Origin: Madurella fahalii
Taxonomy: Eukaryota; Ascomycota; Sordariomycetes; Sordariales
DNA length: 64,000 nucleotides
NCBI GenBank assembly: GCA_029876055.1
Contig: CM056874.1
Span: forward strand, 9,052,001 to 9,116,000
Direction of reading: 5' to 3'
The notes below the pieces were generated by a model. It was not told where the DNA came from, searched no databases, and saw only the letters and a program-made list of their open reading frames with translations. Positions 42,972-53,689 of the stretch are shown here, piece after piece; position 1 is the stretch's first letter, and each line of letters begins with the position of its first letter. The translations under genes were made by a program, and so were the position numbers.

Positions 42972-44267
42972 ATGGCAGGCGATGAACTCAAGGTCAAAGG
43001 CGGCGTTACCATCTCGGGGACGGTCAGAGTCTCAGGGTCTAAAAATGCAACCCTCTTCCTCATGGCTGCGGCACTGCTTGCGCAGGGGAAGAGCGTGTTA
43101 GTGGGTGCCTCCAACGTGGGAGACGTTCGAAATTTTGCTCTCCTGCTTGATCATCTCGGTGCCACCGTTTCCTTTACGAAGTCACAAGTGGTCATAGATA
43201 CCAGCCAAATCACTTCGACGAAAGATTCCGCTCATGTCCCATCTGAGCTTGCGAGCAGGTTGAGAGCCTCGGTCATTCTTCTCGGTCCTCTACTGGCCAG
43301 ACACGGCCAAGCAAAAGTCGGCTTCTCAGGCGGTTGCACTATCGGTACACGTCCCATCGGACAGCATCTTAAAGGGTTGAAAGCCCTGGGGGCTTCGATA
43401 ACTGCTCAAGACGGTTACCTGAACGCAACCGCGCCTCGTGTCCTTCGCGGTGCGGAAATCAAGCTCGACACGCCTAGCGTAACTGCTACGGTGACACTTT
43501 TACTTGCAGCGGTCTTAGCAGACGGTGAAACATCCATTGTAGGCGCCGCCACCGAGCCGGAGGTCGAAGACCTAGCAAATTATCTCCTCCAGATGGGCGC
43601 AGATATTAAAGGCCACGGGACGAGATGCATCACCATCAAGGGCCGTAACCAGTTACACGGCTGCCACTACAGTGTCATGCCCGACCGTATCGAGTGCGGA
43701 ACCCTGATGATAGCAGCGGCACTGGTGGGGAACAAACTCATCGTTAAGGGCACTAGATCCGAACACCTATCCATCCTGATCGACTGTCTCAGGGAAATCG
43801 GCGCAGACATCCAGCTGGACGACGCTGATGGTTCTATCACCATCTCCAGAGCACCGAAACCCAAACCAACCAGCTTGCCGACGGAGCCGTATCCCGGGTT
43901 CCCCACAGACTTGCAGCCGCAAATCATGGCGTTGCTCTTGGTGGCGGAGGGTACAAGTCGGATCACGGAGACCGTCTTCCAGCGCCGGTTCCAGCATGGT
44001 GCCGGGCTTGCCAGGATGGGCGCTAATATATCGGTGGTGGGGAACTGTGCAACGGTTGAAGGCGTGCCGAAACTTCTTGGGGCCGTGGTTGAGGGAAACG
44101 ATATCCGTGGATACGCGAGTTTGCTGGTGGCGGCCTTGGTCGCAGAAGGGGAAAGCATTGTGCGAGGTGTTCACCATCTCGATCGAGGGCTGGAGCAGTT
44201 GGACATGAAGCTTGCTAGTGTTGGCGCGGACATACATCGTGTAGACGACCCTCTCGGAGGAAGATGA
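42972..44267 (+). CDS. murA: Bacterial-type MurA, UDP-GlcNAc 1-carboxyvinyltransferase
   Basis: An uninterrupted 431-residue ORF, close to the usual bacterial MurA length of about 420. MurA transfers enolpyruvate from PEP to UDP-GlcNAc, the committed step of peptidoglycan synthesis. Key residues are present: Lys24-Asn25 in VSGSKNATL (Lys22-Asn23 of E. coli), RASVILLGPLLARHG, the catalytic Cys122 in GGCTIGTRPIGQHLKG (Cys115 of E. coli), Asp313 in YPGFPTDLQPQ (Asp305), ITETVFQRRFQHGAGLARMG and Arg379 in DIRGYASLLVAAL. The C-terminal HLDRGLEQLDMKLASVGADI also fits. There are no introns, no frameshifts and no RIP-type stops, unlike its neighbours. Horizontal transfer from bacteria is the natural reading. 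It has no visible targeting signal. Confidence 0.93.
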   Translation: MAGDELKVKGGVTISGTVRVSGSKNATLFLMAAALLAQGKSVLVGASNVGDVRNFALLLDHLGATVSFTKSQVVIDTSQITSTKDSAHVPSELASRLRASVILLGPLLARHGQAKVGFSGGCTIGTRPIGQHLKGLKALGASITAQDGYLNATAPRVLRGAEIKLDTPSVTATVTLLLAAVLADGETSIVGAATEPEVEDLANYLLQMGADIKGHGTRCITIKGRNQLHGCHYSVMPDRIECGTLMIAAALVGNKLIVKGTRSEHLSILIDCLREIGADIQLDDADGSITISRAPKPKPTSLPTEPYPGFPTDLQPQIMALLLVAEGTSRITETVFQRRFQHGAGLARMGANISVVGNCATVEGVPKLLGAVVEGNDIRGYASLLVAALVAEGESIVRGVHHLDRGLEQLDMKLASVGADIHRVDDPLGGR

Positions 44268-45191
44268 AGGGTAAGTATTCATGGGTACCATAGCCAAAAA
44301 CCGTCTTTGTTCAGGGGCTACGAGCTCCGGCCTGAGTTATCCTGCGATGACCCGTTTTTCACCTACGGAAGTCCAAGCAAAGGGGGCTTTCGCTCTTGGT
44401 TATGTGCTGGTCGGATATCTTGTCTGTTCGGCTTCTGGAACTGCAGGGAATGAAGGTGGTGTACACCCGGCATTCCTTTTGCAAATCAAGCCAAAAAAGT
44501 TGAGGCCGACGTCCAAACTTGTTGTACTCAACCTCGGCGCATCCGCGTCCCACCGGCTGATGAGGTGGCTCTGCGCCATCCTCTCTCACCGGAGCCCCGG
44601 TGGTCCGCGGATGGGGCGTCTCTCCCCCTGGGCCGCCTTCTGTTCTGGCGATGCACGATTTGTCGTGGCCTCTGCTAACGAGCTTGCAGCTTTCTCAAAC
44701 GAACTGCCCCCGAACTCCACCCAAGCCACGGAGTTTCTTCCTGAGCTTTGTGGCTTATATGGATTATTTAGATATAGAACTTGCCCTCGGGAGAAACCGA
44801 CCGAGATTCCACCCCCCACAGCAGCATCCTTGGCAGCACTAGCCCTTCCTTTCTATCGAAATGCCGGCCTTAACTCGCAATTCCCCTACCCTTCCCTTCG
44901 AAGGCGCAACACCAACAACGTTGCCGCTGTTAGATTTGTTTGTTGTCCCGGTACATCAACGGAAGGAAAAGCTAGTGGTTTATTAGGGCAAACTCGATAA
45001 CCCCTGTCAAGAGAGCAAGGCTGTGTGTATTCAATACGCTCGTGGAGGTACCTCGATACATCAGGACGCAATCCCATCCAGTCCAAGGCACCTGTTATAT
45101 ACGAAAGATAACCAGTTATACTCTCCAATGAAAGAGTAATGTTCTTGTGCTTTGGCATTTCGGTGATGGCATGTGTTTCCAGCTTCCCGGC
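44268..45191. other. Intergenic after murA, only an unconvincing ORF
   Basis: A 239-codon plus-strand ORF (44281-45000) starts 14 bp after the murA stop. I see no motif in it, and antisense ORFs overlap much of it. It may be non-coding. If expressed it would be an unknown protein. Confidence 0.4.
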
Positions 45192-46305
45192 CTAGGCATC
45201 GGGGTCTGGGGCCGTAGATTTGGCTTTTCTCCGACCCTCCGGTAACTTTTGCCGAAGCTTCTCGAGCACTTCTCCGAAACTCTTGTTGGAGTTATCGTAA
45301 ATCTGCTTTATATCTTGCCTCCGAGCAGGTTCCCGAACCACCCAGATCAACAGTCCGGAGAAGACGTATGTGCCGCTTGCCACCAACACCATTGTCACGG
45401 CGAACGAGACGGTTTGGCCTGGTTTATCCCAGTTGAACATTCCCAACGCAAAAAGGGCCTTGATGTAAGTTAGCGGTCGAGAGTTCTGAGGCTACGGCAG
45501 TCCCGGCAAAGGATGAAAGGGGGAATAATTACCACTTACAGCGATGAAGCTCAGGGGTAGGTAAAAGATGGTGACGACGGTGAATACAAGAATGTAGTGG
45601 TTTAGCTGCGATGACTTGGCTGCTTCGCTGATAGAGGTTGCGTTGAGAAAGTTATGATTGCCACGGTTAGCCAACACATCGTAGTGATATCATATCATAC
45701 TAGTACACCCTGACTTACGCCATCCGTGAGACTCTCGACCTCGTCTTATTTCTTTGCAATCCGACTGAATATGCCGTTTGCAAGACGCTGTTGGTGCGAT
45801 ATGAGGCTCTTCCAGTTCCGCTTGAATACCTGGAGCGCCGCTTCTTGGGCACCGGGGATTGGCGGGACGAAAGTGATGTTACCGCAGCATAACGCATCTC
45901 CCTGATGTATAAGCACCGGCCTTGACTATCCGGAACAGTGAGCTTCCCGGTTATCCTATCAAGGGAACCATCCGAACCGAAATCTTCCCCCCTAAAGCTA
46001 GACTCGGGCACCTCTGTGAATACCCGCATGTGGTATGGAAATAAAACGTGTTCAGGGCGGTATTCACGGGACGAGGGCCCCATTATGTCCCACAGCCAAG
46101 AATATTCCCGTCCGTACGTCCAATCTCTGCCAAATCGGTTCAAGAAGAGGCTTATCATTCGTCGCTTTTCCGTTGCCCCCCAAAGGAACGCACCAGAATG
46201 GTCTTGAAAGTCGCCATCGCTCCAGAATTGGAAGATGACCAAAATGAGAAGTAAGTCATGTGTATGATATGTTCTACTGAATTTGACAACACTGGTGAGA
46301 CGCAT
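45192..46305 (-). pseudogene. CorA-like Mg2+ transporter family protein, decayed
   Basis: The last two coding blocks, about 45660-45540 and 45458-45192, join across an 81-bp intron to read LNHYILVFTVVTIFYLPLSF-IAALFALGMFNW, then a second membrane helix (VTMVLVASGTYVFSGLLIWV), as in fungal CorA-like proteins. Upstream the frame gives ITFVPPIPGAQEAALQVFKR and WKSLISHQQRLANGIFS. The N-terminal block has MISLFLNRFGRDWTYGRE. Damage: a TAA at 45746-45748 in the stretch before DEVESL, no usable acceptor AG for the intron that starts GTAAGT at about 45717, and a frame change near 45870-45890. The bases at the expected acceptor read AA, as a G-to-A change would produce. A gene with unusual splicing cannot be excluded. 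Confidence 0.6.
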
Positions 46306-46650
46306 TAGCGATAGTCCAGAGAAGTTGGAGTATCACCGTGGGACAAATAAAGCTTAGCGTCTCGTTACCATTCTTTCCCAAAACGTTGGCCAACCCAAGC
46401 TGGGGAGCGGCTCTGATTTGACTCGTTTTAAACTGTTCGTCGGGTCATCAGTTCTAAGAGGCCCAAAATTCGAATGAGACCAAGGGAAGCATACAATGTG
46501 CTCTCTGACGGGCAACCCAGATTCACTTTCTTGTAGCCTCTATGTACCAATCTGTGCATCTGGGTCGTACGCTAGGTGACAGACAAAGCCATCTTGGTCG
46601 TAACTGTACTCAGACGCTTGGAACATATGGGATGACTGCCTGGGTATTGT

Positions 46651-47043
46651 CTATAATAGCACATTCGTTAGCCCTGCTACTGGTTCCTGCCTCTTCAGAT
46701 CGGGTTTTGACGATTCAAGGCTAAGATTCGGATGGTCCGAGACAAAGGTTTTCCATGCTTCCAACTGAAATGTCTGCTTGGTGGATAGCTGCTTCATCTG
46801 GTATGCAATCGTCCGGTCTTCGTCATAGCTGCTTCGTTTTGGGTCGACAGCTTCAGTACTGATTTCGGGTAAAGCCTCCTTCGGGACATCGATCGAGGCA
46901 CTTCTGACCACTGCTAAAAGCAGGGCACGGATTCCTCCGAGGTCGGCGGCAGCGTTTGAGCCTTGATCCAAACTGTGTTGGCGAGCCTCTCCTGGCGGAG
47001 GACAAGGGTTTTGCTGAGGGTCATGAGTGTTGCTTGCTGCCAT
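46651..47043 (-). other. ORF upstream of the CorA-like relic, possible 5' exon
   Basis: A hydrophilic ORF, MAASNTHDPQQNPCPPPG to about LKRQEPVAGL, on the same strand as the CorA-like sequence. It could be the cytosolic N-terminus of the same gene, but 345 bp separate them and no splice pair was fixed. No domain recognised. Confidence 0.3.
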
Positions 47044-48033
47044 TCCACGAATGAGTCTCTGGAACCCCGACAGCGGTATCAAGAGAGGGAAAAGACCCAG
47101 AAACACATTGGGTCATCGTGGGGCTTGGAGCCCAATAACCTTTGTATTTAGGTAGGAAAGCCTATCGGCTGCCGTGTGTGGCAATGCGTGTCCCTCCCGC
47201 ATCATCTCACGCGTTACCTGCAGATAGGCATTGATTGGTTAAGGGATCCATCAGGTCATTCATCGCTCACCCCGAGGGGACACTGTTTCGCAGCGTAACG
47301 CCGACTGAGACCGCAATCAGAGCACACTTCCGGTTTTCCAGAATCTGCATACGCTTTACCAGGAAATAGCTCGGTATTCCGAGGACTGCCCACCAAAAAG
47401 GACAAGCTTGGGGTATGCGGGCTGTGCTTGACGCGATTCGGTCTCTCAGCGCGCCAAGACCTCCGTGGGCGAAACCAGACGCGGTTAGCTCGTCTGCGAA
47501 GTCTGGGCCGCGGGATGTGTCTTGTCTGAAGGAATTTTCACAGTGTGGCCGACAGGCCTTGCGCAAGTCAGATGCACATACAAGGAAGCAGCAGACGGGG
47601 GGAGGAGGGGGAAACTCCTATAAGTACGGATGTCGGTACCAACAGAATTGGCTCACCGCCTTTAGCGCCAAGCTCCCGTTCCTTGTAAGCCACTATAAGC
47701 CGCTATAAGCCAGCCCCTATCAGCCAGCCACGAAGATCTTCCACGATGCACAATCAATATATTACTCGGTTCAGAAAGTGTAAGGCTATTCAACAACAGG
47801 CCCTAGGGGCATCACAACGCGCGCAGTGCGGTTGCGTGCCCTACCCTCTTGATGTTCGTTGCCCCCCTCAAGCCGAATAACGTCGTAGATGTAGTATAGG
47901 ATCCTCTCAATCCAACGCTGTATTCTATCTTGTTCTAGCTCCGCCTACACTCTTTTCTATACCATCTCGGCCTCCTTCTTACTCTTAGAAGCTCCCTTCT
48001 TTTTTATTACCCGCTTTAGATATAACGTATTTT
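47044..48033. other. Intergenic, unclear
   Basis: Contains a 99-codon minus ORF (47267-47566) with one hydrophobic segment (ACPFWWAVLGIPSYFLV) that may be a gene remnant. Otherwise nothing recognised. It becomes AT-rich toward the transposon at 48034. Confidence 0.4.
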
Positions 48034-48066
48034 ATAAGCGAGCGGTGGGTATAAGCGAGCGGTGGC
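48034..48066 (+). repeat. Left terminal inverted repeat of the Fot1-like element
   Basis: The repeat consists of two direct copies of TAAGCGAGCGGTGG separated by GTA. It is the exact reverse complement of 50274-50306. Confidence 0.92.
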
Positions 48067-48462
48067 CTCTCCACAACCTAACAACAACTATCCTCAATTA
48101 CAAAACAACAACACTAGGAACCAACTATAATTACATCAGAAACAGCTGAATCAGAGGATTCTGCAGCCTCCCGGCAAGTTCGCGCATTATGGCCAGGCTT
48201 ACCGCATACTTCACAGCACCAAACCTTCGTACGGACCCCCCCTACCCCACTACCTTCCGACTGCGTGTCCCCAACTACCTCCCCACCTACAGCCTTCTGG
48301 GCCAGTAGATCCTGTGCATCTTGTACAGTAAGTGATCCTCCAAGCTGCACACGTGTTCTTTCAGCTCTCCGGCGCTTGCTTAATGCCTCGTTGGCCTTGC
48401 GGAGCGAAGAGACCTCTGACCGAAGAAGGGCCACCTGGTGCATCATAGTGAAATGGGAATAG

Positions 48463-48870
48463 TGCACTGGCCGGATGGCGCTCTAAGACAACTCCGGGAC
48501 TTCGGGTCCGGCGGTGTAGGTCCGGGGTATCGGGTTCCCGGCCCTCCGGGCTGGATCAGGTGATCGGACTGAGGGCCCACTTTTTTCTGTATTTAAGACT
48601 GTCCTGACTGTCGGCCTTCGACAGTCAAGGACAATCAAGATCAACAGTTCAACCAATTCTTTCTTTCGATTTGCTTGCTCCATTGGGAGCTGCCTTCGCG
48701 GCCTCCCTCTGATCAGAGGGAGTCCTGCCTGTCTTTGTTGCTACTTTGGTCCAAGCCGCGTTGCTGGGAATCCTGGTTTGTTGTCGGGTTTCTCAGTCGT
48801 TGTCCCTCCCTTGTTTTGTTATCTTGTTGTTTTGCTGATGGAGTGGATGTGTGTTTTCCGCTCCATTTCA
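48463..48870. mobile_element. LTR-like 408-bp insertion within the transposon
   Basis: Interrupts the transposase between its linker and its C-terminal coiled part. It begins TGCACTGG, ends CCATTTCA and is flanked on both sides by ATAG, consistent with a target duplication of 4-5 bp. It has a TATA-like GTATTTAAG at about 48589-48597 followed by a transcript-like region. A solo LTR fits best. No coding part is present. Confidence 0.65.
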
Positions 48871-50273
48871 ATAGCCATTGTACTCTTAGTAAGTTGATCC
48901 ACAGCACCCAATATTGAAGTCGGAGAGCTGTTTTGATGGCTAGAAATGCGAGTCTTAATGAGCATTGACTGCGATTCGGCTTCTCGGAGGTTGTATGGTG
49001 TCTGGAAGACCCAAGGTTGTGCTGTACTAGGCCGTAAGGCTGGGGGTATTGGCGTACGAAGCTGTACATCTAGTATAGAAAGCACTTTCTCTAGATCGTA
49101 CGGCACTAGGCCGGCCCCTGCAAAGCTACCCTGTATATTGTCCTCTGTCATAGAAGCAAAGAAGGCCTCGCGGAAGGCACAAGAGGAACTCGAGCTTGCT
49201 AATATAGTTGATATGCATGCATATTAAGTCCTCGATTTGACGACCGTATACCTGCTTCAGTGGCCCAAAGCAGCCAACATCGAGTAGCTGGCACTTGTGG
49301 GAAGAGTGCGGAGGTATGCAGAGTGTGATGATGTTATTCTGCTTGTAGTAGAGCTCGAACTCAGTCGAGTGGTGGCTTTCGTAGCCGTCGAGGATCAACA
49401 ACCGGTATATGCCCTTCGTACGGGATTTTGTATAGGAGTCGAAGTGCTTGATCCAATCTAGGCCTACTGTATTAGTAGTCTAGCCATTATCGGTAGTTGC
49501 AATACGCTAGGTAAGTGGAAGATTATACTCCCGGTACCAGTTGCCAAGGTAGTATTACGCAGCCAAGATAATAAATGGCGAGATAGCCCAGCTAAGGGCA
49601 TTGACACCTCCGATTACTGTTGCCCACTCGCAGTTGCCAGGCTGGGCTAGCTTTGCCTTACTACGGCCATCAGAGGTTGTAACAACCATACCTACGAAGA
49701 TAATGCCTATCATAAACCTAACCTCATCGAAGTTATAGACATCGTCGTCTAGGATACCGTACTTGGCCCTAGTATTCCGTATAAGCGTAAACCAGGCACT
49801 AATAACCCGCGGATCTTCGCATTTGGCCCTCTGGTAGTCGTACCGACGCGTCTAACGCGTACGGAGTACTGGGTGGCGTTTGACGAAGTTGTGGGCCCAG
49901 AGCTTGCCGACAGGGGGCGCGTCGCGTACACGTAGTAGTTGGTTGGCCATATCTTCCACACCACTTAATCTTGGGGGGAAAGCTCGTGCACATAGCTCAA
50001 TAATATATTGAACAATAGTATCCTCTTCTGATTGAGTAAGCTTCTTCGAATTGGGTGGAGTATCGCGTCGTACAGGTTTACCAGCGCGTCGACGACAGAG
50101 GGTTGAAGGTGGTACATCGTATAGCTTGGCTATAGCTTCAAGCTTTAGTTTCTTGTCATTTTGAAGAGCTCCAAGGGCTAAGATTACCCTGGCTTCGTTT
50201 GACGGAGGAGACATATTGGATGGTAGAGGAAAAAAATGATGTTAGGTACAGGGAGGATGCGGGGCTAAGAAAA

Positions 50274-50307
50274 GCCACCGCTCGCTTATACCCACCGCTC
50301 GCTTATA
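50274..50307 (-). repeat. Right terminal inverted repeat of the Fot1-like element
   Basis: Reads GCCACCGCTCGCTTATAC followed by CCACCGCTCGCTTATA, the mirror of the left end, with the same internal duplication. Confidence 0.92.
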
Positions 50308-51420
50308 AGATACGTTAGCTAACAAGGCTCGATTATATTAAGATTAGGAGAATTGGGTTAGTAGAGTAATCTAGCAATACCAGTAGTATGTAGATTACGG
50401 CTTGCTCGTGGTAGACGTGAGAGGGCGCTAGATCTTCCTAGATAAGAGTATCTAGGCTATTATACTACTTTTGTCGGCTGGTAGGATTCTTCAGCTTGGC
50501 TGAACGATGTCGGCGGCGGAAGGTTCACGGGCCTCCCCTCCGAGAACTTTCCCTCGAGTTCTAACGTACGAGCTAACGAGCTCTACATCGACCGTCTCAA
50601 GGCTGTTGTACGCGGCGTTCCACAGTCTCTCGGAAACAGAAAGGGCACTAGTCGGTTGTTCTGTGGATTCGGCTGCCGCTAGCTTGGGTGGGAGTTCGAC
50701 GGGCGGGGCTGGAGGCGGAGCTTGTGATGCTACGGCTGGCTGGTGATGGTCTATTGTTCTCGCGTCTGTGCTGGGTCGGGTCGCCTGAGCGTTGGCGGCG
50801 GATGAGGAGGGAGGAGCGTATGGCTCTATCGCGACGATCGAAGACGCTTTCGGTCAGTGTTCTACATTTCCCTGCTGGGAGGACTGCACCTCTGCTAGAA
50901 AATGTCAGTTGTGGGGGGTTCTGGATACGGCACTGAGTCGTAATACCCGTAGACTGCGCGGCAGGTGGACCCGGTGAGGCGGCACGACGACCGTTGAAGA
51001 GCCTCTCGCACAACCTTCCAGCAATTTAGGACTGTCTTCGCAGGCATAGCTTTAACGAAGGCACCTGTCGACAAAAAGAAATTCTACTGCAACGGCAGCG
51101 GCAGTGTGAGATTGACAGCTGTATTCTGTGCAATTATCGCGCAGCGAAGCTGAAAGCTGCGGGCGCGGCTGGCTTGTTTGGCTGTCGATCGTCTGCCAGC
51201 CATAATCTCGACGAGGGATGTTTGCGGGATGAAGAGCAGAGGTCGCAACAACTGCGGTGAGGGGAAGCGCAGAAACCGACGTTTCCGCGCGGTTATGGTA
51301 GGGCTGAGCTGAAGGCTGCAGTTGGCTCGCTTGGCTGTCGAGCGCCCAACAGAAGCGGTGGCGGTGCTGCTAACCAATCATGTGTACGAAAAGGGAACTG
51401 AAATTGGGGTGTTCTCTAGA
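50308..51420. other. Intergenic, degenerate sequence with a local repeat
   Basis: No supported gene. Two similar segments of about 60 bp (GAGCTGAAGGCTGCAG-type, GGCTTG/CTTTGGCTGTCGA-type) occur at about 51135-51195 and 51288-51350. Short ORFs on both strands are uninformative. Confidence 0.4.
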
Positions 51421-51549
51421 CATGGTAAGTAGTATTACTAGAAACATTAGCCTCGTTCGTGCTTTTTTGGCGATAATCATGCATTGAACTTAAACCTGAA
51501 CTGCAACTGACTTCTTTCTCTCCCTCCTCTGTACCCCAATCTAGGCTCT

Positions 51550-52546
51550 TCTGACGTGGAAAACATTGTCGAACTCATTGAATTGGAATTCTTACATGTC
51601 GCTTGCACCATTTGCTACGAAGCTGATACGTCGTCAACTTGGAATTGGGCGCCGTGGGGACCTGACAAGTTCAGCTCTGACACCGAAACCTGCTCTACCT
51701 CATGTAAGAGCCCATCAGTTACGCTGGCGGCTGGCATCCGTAACCCTTGACTGACGTATCTTCCCTCGTAGATTTTTACTCGGGAACACGATCTGAAGCA
51801 AGCTGCTTTGCTTCACTCTTTGAGTGCACAACCTGCTTCAGAGACCAAGACGGCCGAGCCGCCTCCCAGACATTGCTTTTCAATCAATACCCCTCTGACG
51901 AGTCCTCGATTGGTGCCACTAGACTACTTAGCTTTGGCACGCTTGGGGGTCGGACGGCACTTGTACAATTGCCAAACTATCCAAGGGTGCTCTATGTCAG
52001 AGCTTATGCCCTGTCCTCCCTCAGTATTCAATTTATCAACTCAATTGAACTCGACGCTTCCAAGACTACGCCCTTAGTGGACGAACTTCAAGTGGCACAT
52101 CTAGCAGCACGCCTTCCAATTTTTACCGTCATGGGAGCCGAGACGCAAATACCGCGCGTAGCGAAGTGGAAGGGGAGACCGAACGCCAACTCGTTACAGT
52201 TGTCCTGGAAGTTCAATAGGGCAGGGTCGCTAGCGTGCTCGGAGGTATCCTAGCTAGGCAGGTGATAGTAATTGCAGCTACGATTTTCTGCTGCCGCAAA
52301 GTCATCCTACATGATTACGACAGTTTCCTTCATATAGCACGACTACTGAAAACGGCTATGGAGCACGCCCGAGGAAGGAGCGTCGATACAATGGTGGATA
52401 TAGCGACTCAAATCGAGGTCCATAAAGGAGCCGCCAAGACCGGAAGCGGGTGGATGAGGTACGGGACAAGGAGCCGGGATGGCGTCTATGAGCTGGACCT
52501 GTGGGACGACGTTGAAAATAACTTCCCGGAAGCCAAGTATACGTGA
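51550..52546 (+). pseudogene. Hypothetical gene relic with C-terminal membrane segment
   Basis: The last part, 52235-52546, looks coding: a hydrophobic stretch (ARQVIVIAATIFCC), then HDYDSFLHIARLLKTAMEHA and SRDGVYELDLWDDVENNFPE with a stop. The preceding plausible frame (51750-52230, YPRVLYVRAYALSSLSIQF) is offset by one base near 52230, and no splice pair explains it. Further upstream, frames alternate. I read it as a decayed fungal gene of unknown family. Confidence 0.35.
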
Positions 52547-53689
52547 AATGACGCGGGTGAATCAAGTGCCTATCAGAAGGTATATACAATAATAGACGTG
52601 CATACGATAGATCCCCACTGCAGCATCAGATCCCGCTATCCAACGAGCCTATAGAGCGCGATGGTGGAGGGACAGTGACCTCCTACTGCCAACATCATCG
52701 TACACGACCCCCTTCTGCGGCCCATCAACGTCCTGCGTATGATTATTGACAATCTCAAGCACTAATTATGCCTATTTTAGCAACCCATGCAGGCGGCATC
52801 TAACGACCATACTTATTTACTTGTTGTTCTTCTCAATGTTGGCGCCCTCCTAGGCAGGCGCCTCAAGATCGCCTCATGCCTGTTCTCAGCTTTTCCCGAG
52901 TGTTTCAACAACGGAAATGATCTTCAGCTAGGGAAGCGAGGACTTAAGTGCATCAGTGTAAACACTCCGGACTCCGGGACTCGTCACTGTACGTGAAACT
53001 AAAGGACTTATTCATGTGGCATGCTCAGTGCTATTTCTCCCCGGCTAGGACCTTGGACTTCGGGAGACCGAGAAGGTCGAAAATGACATTACTTCTCATT
53101 AGTAGCAATTCATGAGATGCAATAGCTAGTTTTAGCTCTTAACCTTCAAACATGACGGACGATATGCCCCAAATTCCACAAGCAAAGAAAATGTAAACCC
53201 ACATACATACCCTACCCTTCCCCCCTCCCCCCAGCCCAATGTACACACGCACCTCGGTCGATCAAAGATCAAAGTGCCAATCATGATGAAGGATCCGCGT
53301 CTGATCCAACAAATATTACTCGCAGAAACATGTGGGTCGCCTCTCAACCTCGATATGTAGCCCGGTCTCAATTTGTGACATAACGTCCTCGGCAAAGCAT
53401 GGGTAAGGCGAAACACCTGGCCTTGGCTGCGTTGTTAGCCCTGCATTGGAGGTAAGAGACAGCTCACAAGCTCACTTACTGGATCGAACCAGGTTCGTGG
53501 TTCGGAAACGACTGGAGGACTCAGAACTTGGTGTTACAAACTCCGCAAGCCGGCGGTTCAAGAGCCGTGGAGCTAACGAAGAGAATAGCTGGTCGAACGC
53601 GACCTCTTCCTGCGACAACCCGACTGGAGGATTGTTGGAGACGAGTTCTCGTAGTCCTGATGAGAGTCAAGTGTGCGGCCCGCTGCGGC
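52547..53689. other. Intergenic, no gene seen
   Basis: Short ORFs only. A sequence resembling a tRNA B-box occurs near 53480, but its stems do not pair. The C-rich stretch 53215-53235 is the only local feature noted. Confidence 0.45.

Larger units (their letters stand above)
48034..50307 (-). mobile_element. pogo/Fot1-like DNA transposon, RIP-mutated
   Basis: About 2.27 kb bounded by perfect inverted repeats and flanked by TA. Minus-strand fragments form one transposase. The N-terminal helix-turn-helix/CENP-B-like part is 50214-49852 (AIAKLYDVPPSTLCRRRAGK). The DDE core at 49560-49230 has LDWIKHFDSYTKSRTKGIYR and LLILDGYESHHSTEFELYY, then PPHSSHKCQLLDVGCFGPLK. The C-terminal part at 48467-48114 has a zinc knuckle (CCEVCGKPGHNARTC). 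In-frame TAG codons in the core fit CAG-to-TAG and TGG-to-TAG changes. A 408-bp LTR-like insertion splits the C-terminal part. The element cannot move on its own. Confidence 0.9.

Noticed and set aside
44281..45000. 239-codon plus ORF directly after murA, possibly a third pathway gene
   Set aside because: No motif of any mur or other enzyme, a low-complexity mix of residues, and antisense ORFs overlap much of it. It is kept only as an unconvincing ORF in the spacer entry.
53470..53500. tRNA-like B-box (GGTTCGATCC on the minus strand)
   Set aside because: The T-stem does not pair and no A-box or acceptor stem is found at the right distance.
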